Positions 62,504-64,000 of a stretch of DNA of 64,000 nt are shown here, in pieces. Numbering within the stretch: the stretch's first letter is position 1; each line of letters opens with the position of its first letter. A model generated the notes under the pieces. That model did not search any database, was not told the origin of the DNA, and saw only the letters and a list, made by a program, of their open reading frames with translations. Where the stretch lies: NCBI GenBank assembly GCA_002005505.1, contig KV908440.1, positions 68,501 through 132,500 of the forward strand, written 5' to 3'. Origin of the DNA: Botryococcus braunii. Taxonomy: Eukaryota; Chlorophyta; Trebouxiophyceae. The translations under genes and the position numbers were made by a program.

Positions 62504-63360
62504 AACGTTGCTTGTTGAACTTGCGCCAAGTATCCACCCGCAGTAGGTTGCCCTCCTGGGTCCTTCGCCTGTCTCTTCACAACTCCAGGGTCCTTAAGCT
62601 TATAATGGTATAAGGGCAAGTAGAATTGGCCAGTTTTGCTTGCCATGCATGGAATGCAGGGACGGCCGGACATGCCTTTTTTGCCTGCGACGGACCAGAC
62701 ATGTTATTTTGTCACGAATGGTCCAGATATGCCATTTGCTATAGACAGACCAGACATGCCATTCTGCTGCCATTGACGGACCAGACTCTCAGGTTGCTGG
62801 GATAGGTTAGCTTTTAGCTCCGAGCTTTTTGATCGAAGCAGTTGTGGATAGATCGTTTAGACGGATCTGGGTATGATGATCGAGGGTACGACAGGGCCCT
62901 AGAAATCCGTTCGGGTGGCACGAATAGGTCAGCTAGAATCGTGCGGGTGGCACCCGTATGTCGGCAGTGAAAATGACGGTTTTTGCGCTGGGTGCCCGCA
63001 TACCCAGGCAAAAAATGCGCGGGTGGGCCAATTTGCGTCCGCACGCTTAAAGTTGGGGCTCCTGCCGAAGTGTAGATGCTAACAATCACTCTCCATGAGT
63101 CCTCATGCACTTAAAACGAAAGTCAGGGAGTTTTGGCATATGATACACCACAAACCAATGTGAAAACGTTCTTGTGTGGCCAACGTTCCATTCTTCATCG
63201 TTCCCCTCGACTGTGCAGAGCATAAATCAAATCAGATTTTGTCACCAAGTAATCAATATTTAGTATAAAGATTGAAGCTGATCCTAACCACATACCCTAA
63301 ATCATGCAGGCGAGAACGCTGAATCTAGGGGCCGAAAACTAAAGGTGGTGTAGTGAGAAA

Positions 63361-63550
<190 letters not shown>

Positions 63551-63817
63551 GTTGGCCGATCGCAAAGCGGAAGAGGTTTTAGAGTTAGACGAAGTCTCGT
63601 GTCCACGGAAAAGATATTACAAGAATGAATCGCATGCCCACTCGTAAACTCAGGGTGAGTCGAATTATAAGTATACTGCAGTGTACTGCAGCTGCCTCTG
63701 ACGCGTAGTCGGGCAACCGAGCGAGCTACCTGAGCGAGGGTGTACTGCGAATGTAGATCAGAAGGCAAGTCATAGAGCAATGCCAAGGACCTCTAGAGCA
63801 TTATACCCTAGGATTTG

Positions 63818-64000
<183 letters not shown>

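Overview
This window is eukaryotic nuclear DNA. Every convincing gene is split into short exons (18 to about 350 bp) with GT-AG introns, often more than 1 kb long. The introns and spacers are packed with very long GT/CA, CT/GA and trinucleotide microsatellites and with homopolymer runs. It holds a chromodomain Ty3/gypsy retrotransposon and a carotenoid cleavage dioxygenase. Together with the inflated introns, this fits a green-lineage genome, plausibly a charophyte alga such as Chara; that assignment is inference. Most of the longest open frames are microsatellite translations, so I reconstructed genes exon by exon from splice signals, reading-frame phase and family motifs.

Layout. 1-13.1 kb, minus strand: a large exon-split clan GH-A glycoside hydrolase (arabinofuranosidase/heparanase-like) with an N-terminal carbohydrate-binding-type sandwich; its 3' end runs off the left edge. 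13.1-16.4 kb: divergent spacer with a 40-bp minisatellite. 16.4-25.1 kb, plus strand: a carotenoid cleavage dioxygenase (CCD) in 10 visible exons with all four metal-binding histidine motifs, but a frame disruption in exon 9. 25.1-35.6 kb: no gene recognised; it contains a tandem duplication of a 3.3-kb unit (27.8-34.5 kb). 35.6-49.1 kb, minus strand: PPAN/SSF1, a Brix-domain ribosome-biogenesis factor, whose introns hold an antisense tRNA-Gly(GCC) gene and a 1.5-kb triplication carrying tRNA-like sequences. 49.7-52.3 kb, plus strand: complete RPS10 (eS10), divergent from PPAN across a 0.6-kb spacer. 54.6-55.5 kb, plus strand: a BTB/POZ protein gene. 57.1-62.5 kb: a degenerate copy of that BTB exon, interrupted by a Ty3/gypsy element with identical-looking 226-bp LTRs, a 5-bp target duplication and a deleted reverse-transcriptase core. 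62.5-64 kb: duplicated flank and microsatellites.

The main unusual theme is that introns of three unrelated genes (CCD, PPAN, RPS10) carry degenerate tandem copies of the neighbouring exon edge together with its splice site ('echo exons'). In every case checked, only one copy continues in a frame that joins to the neighbouring exon. PPAN and RPS10 both serve ribosome production and may share one regulatory region.
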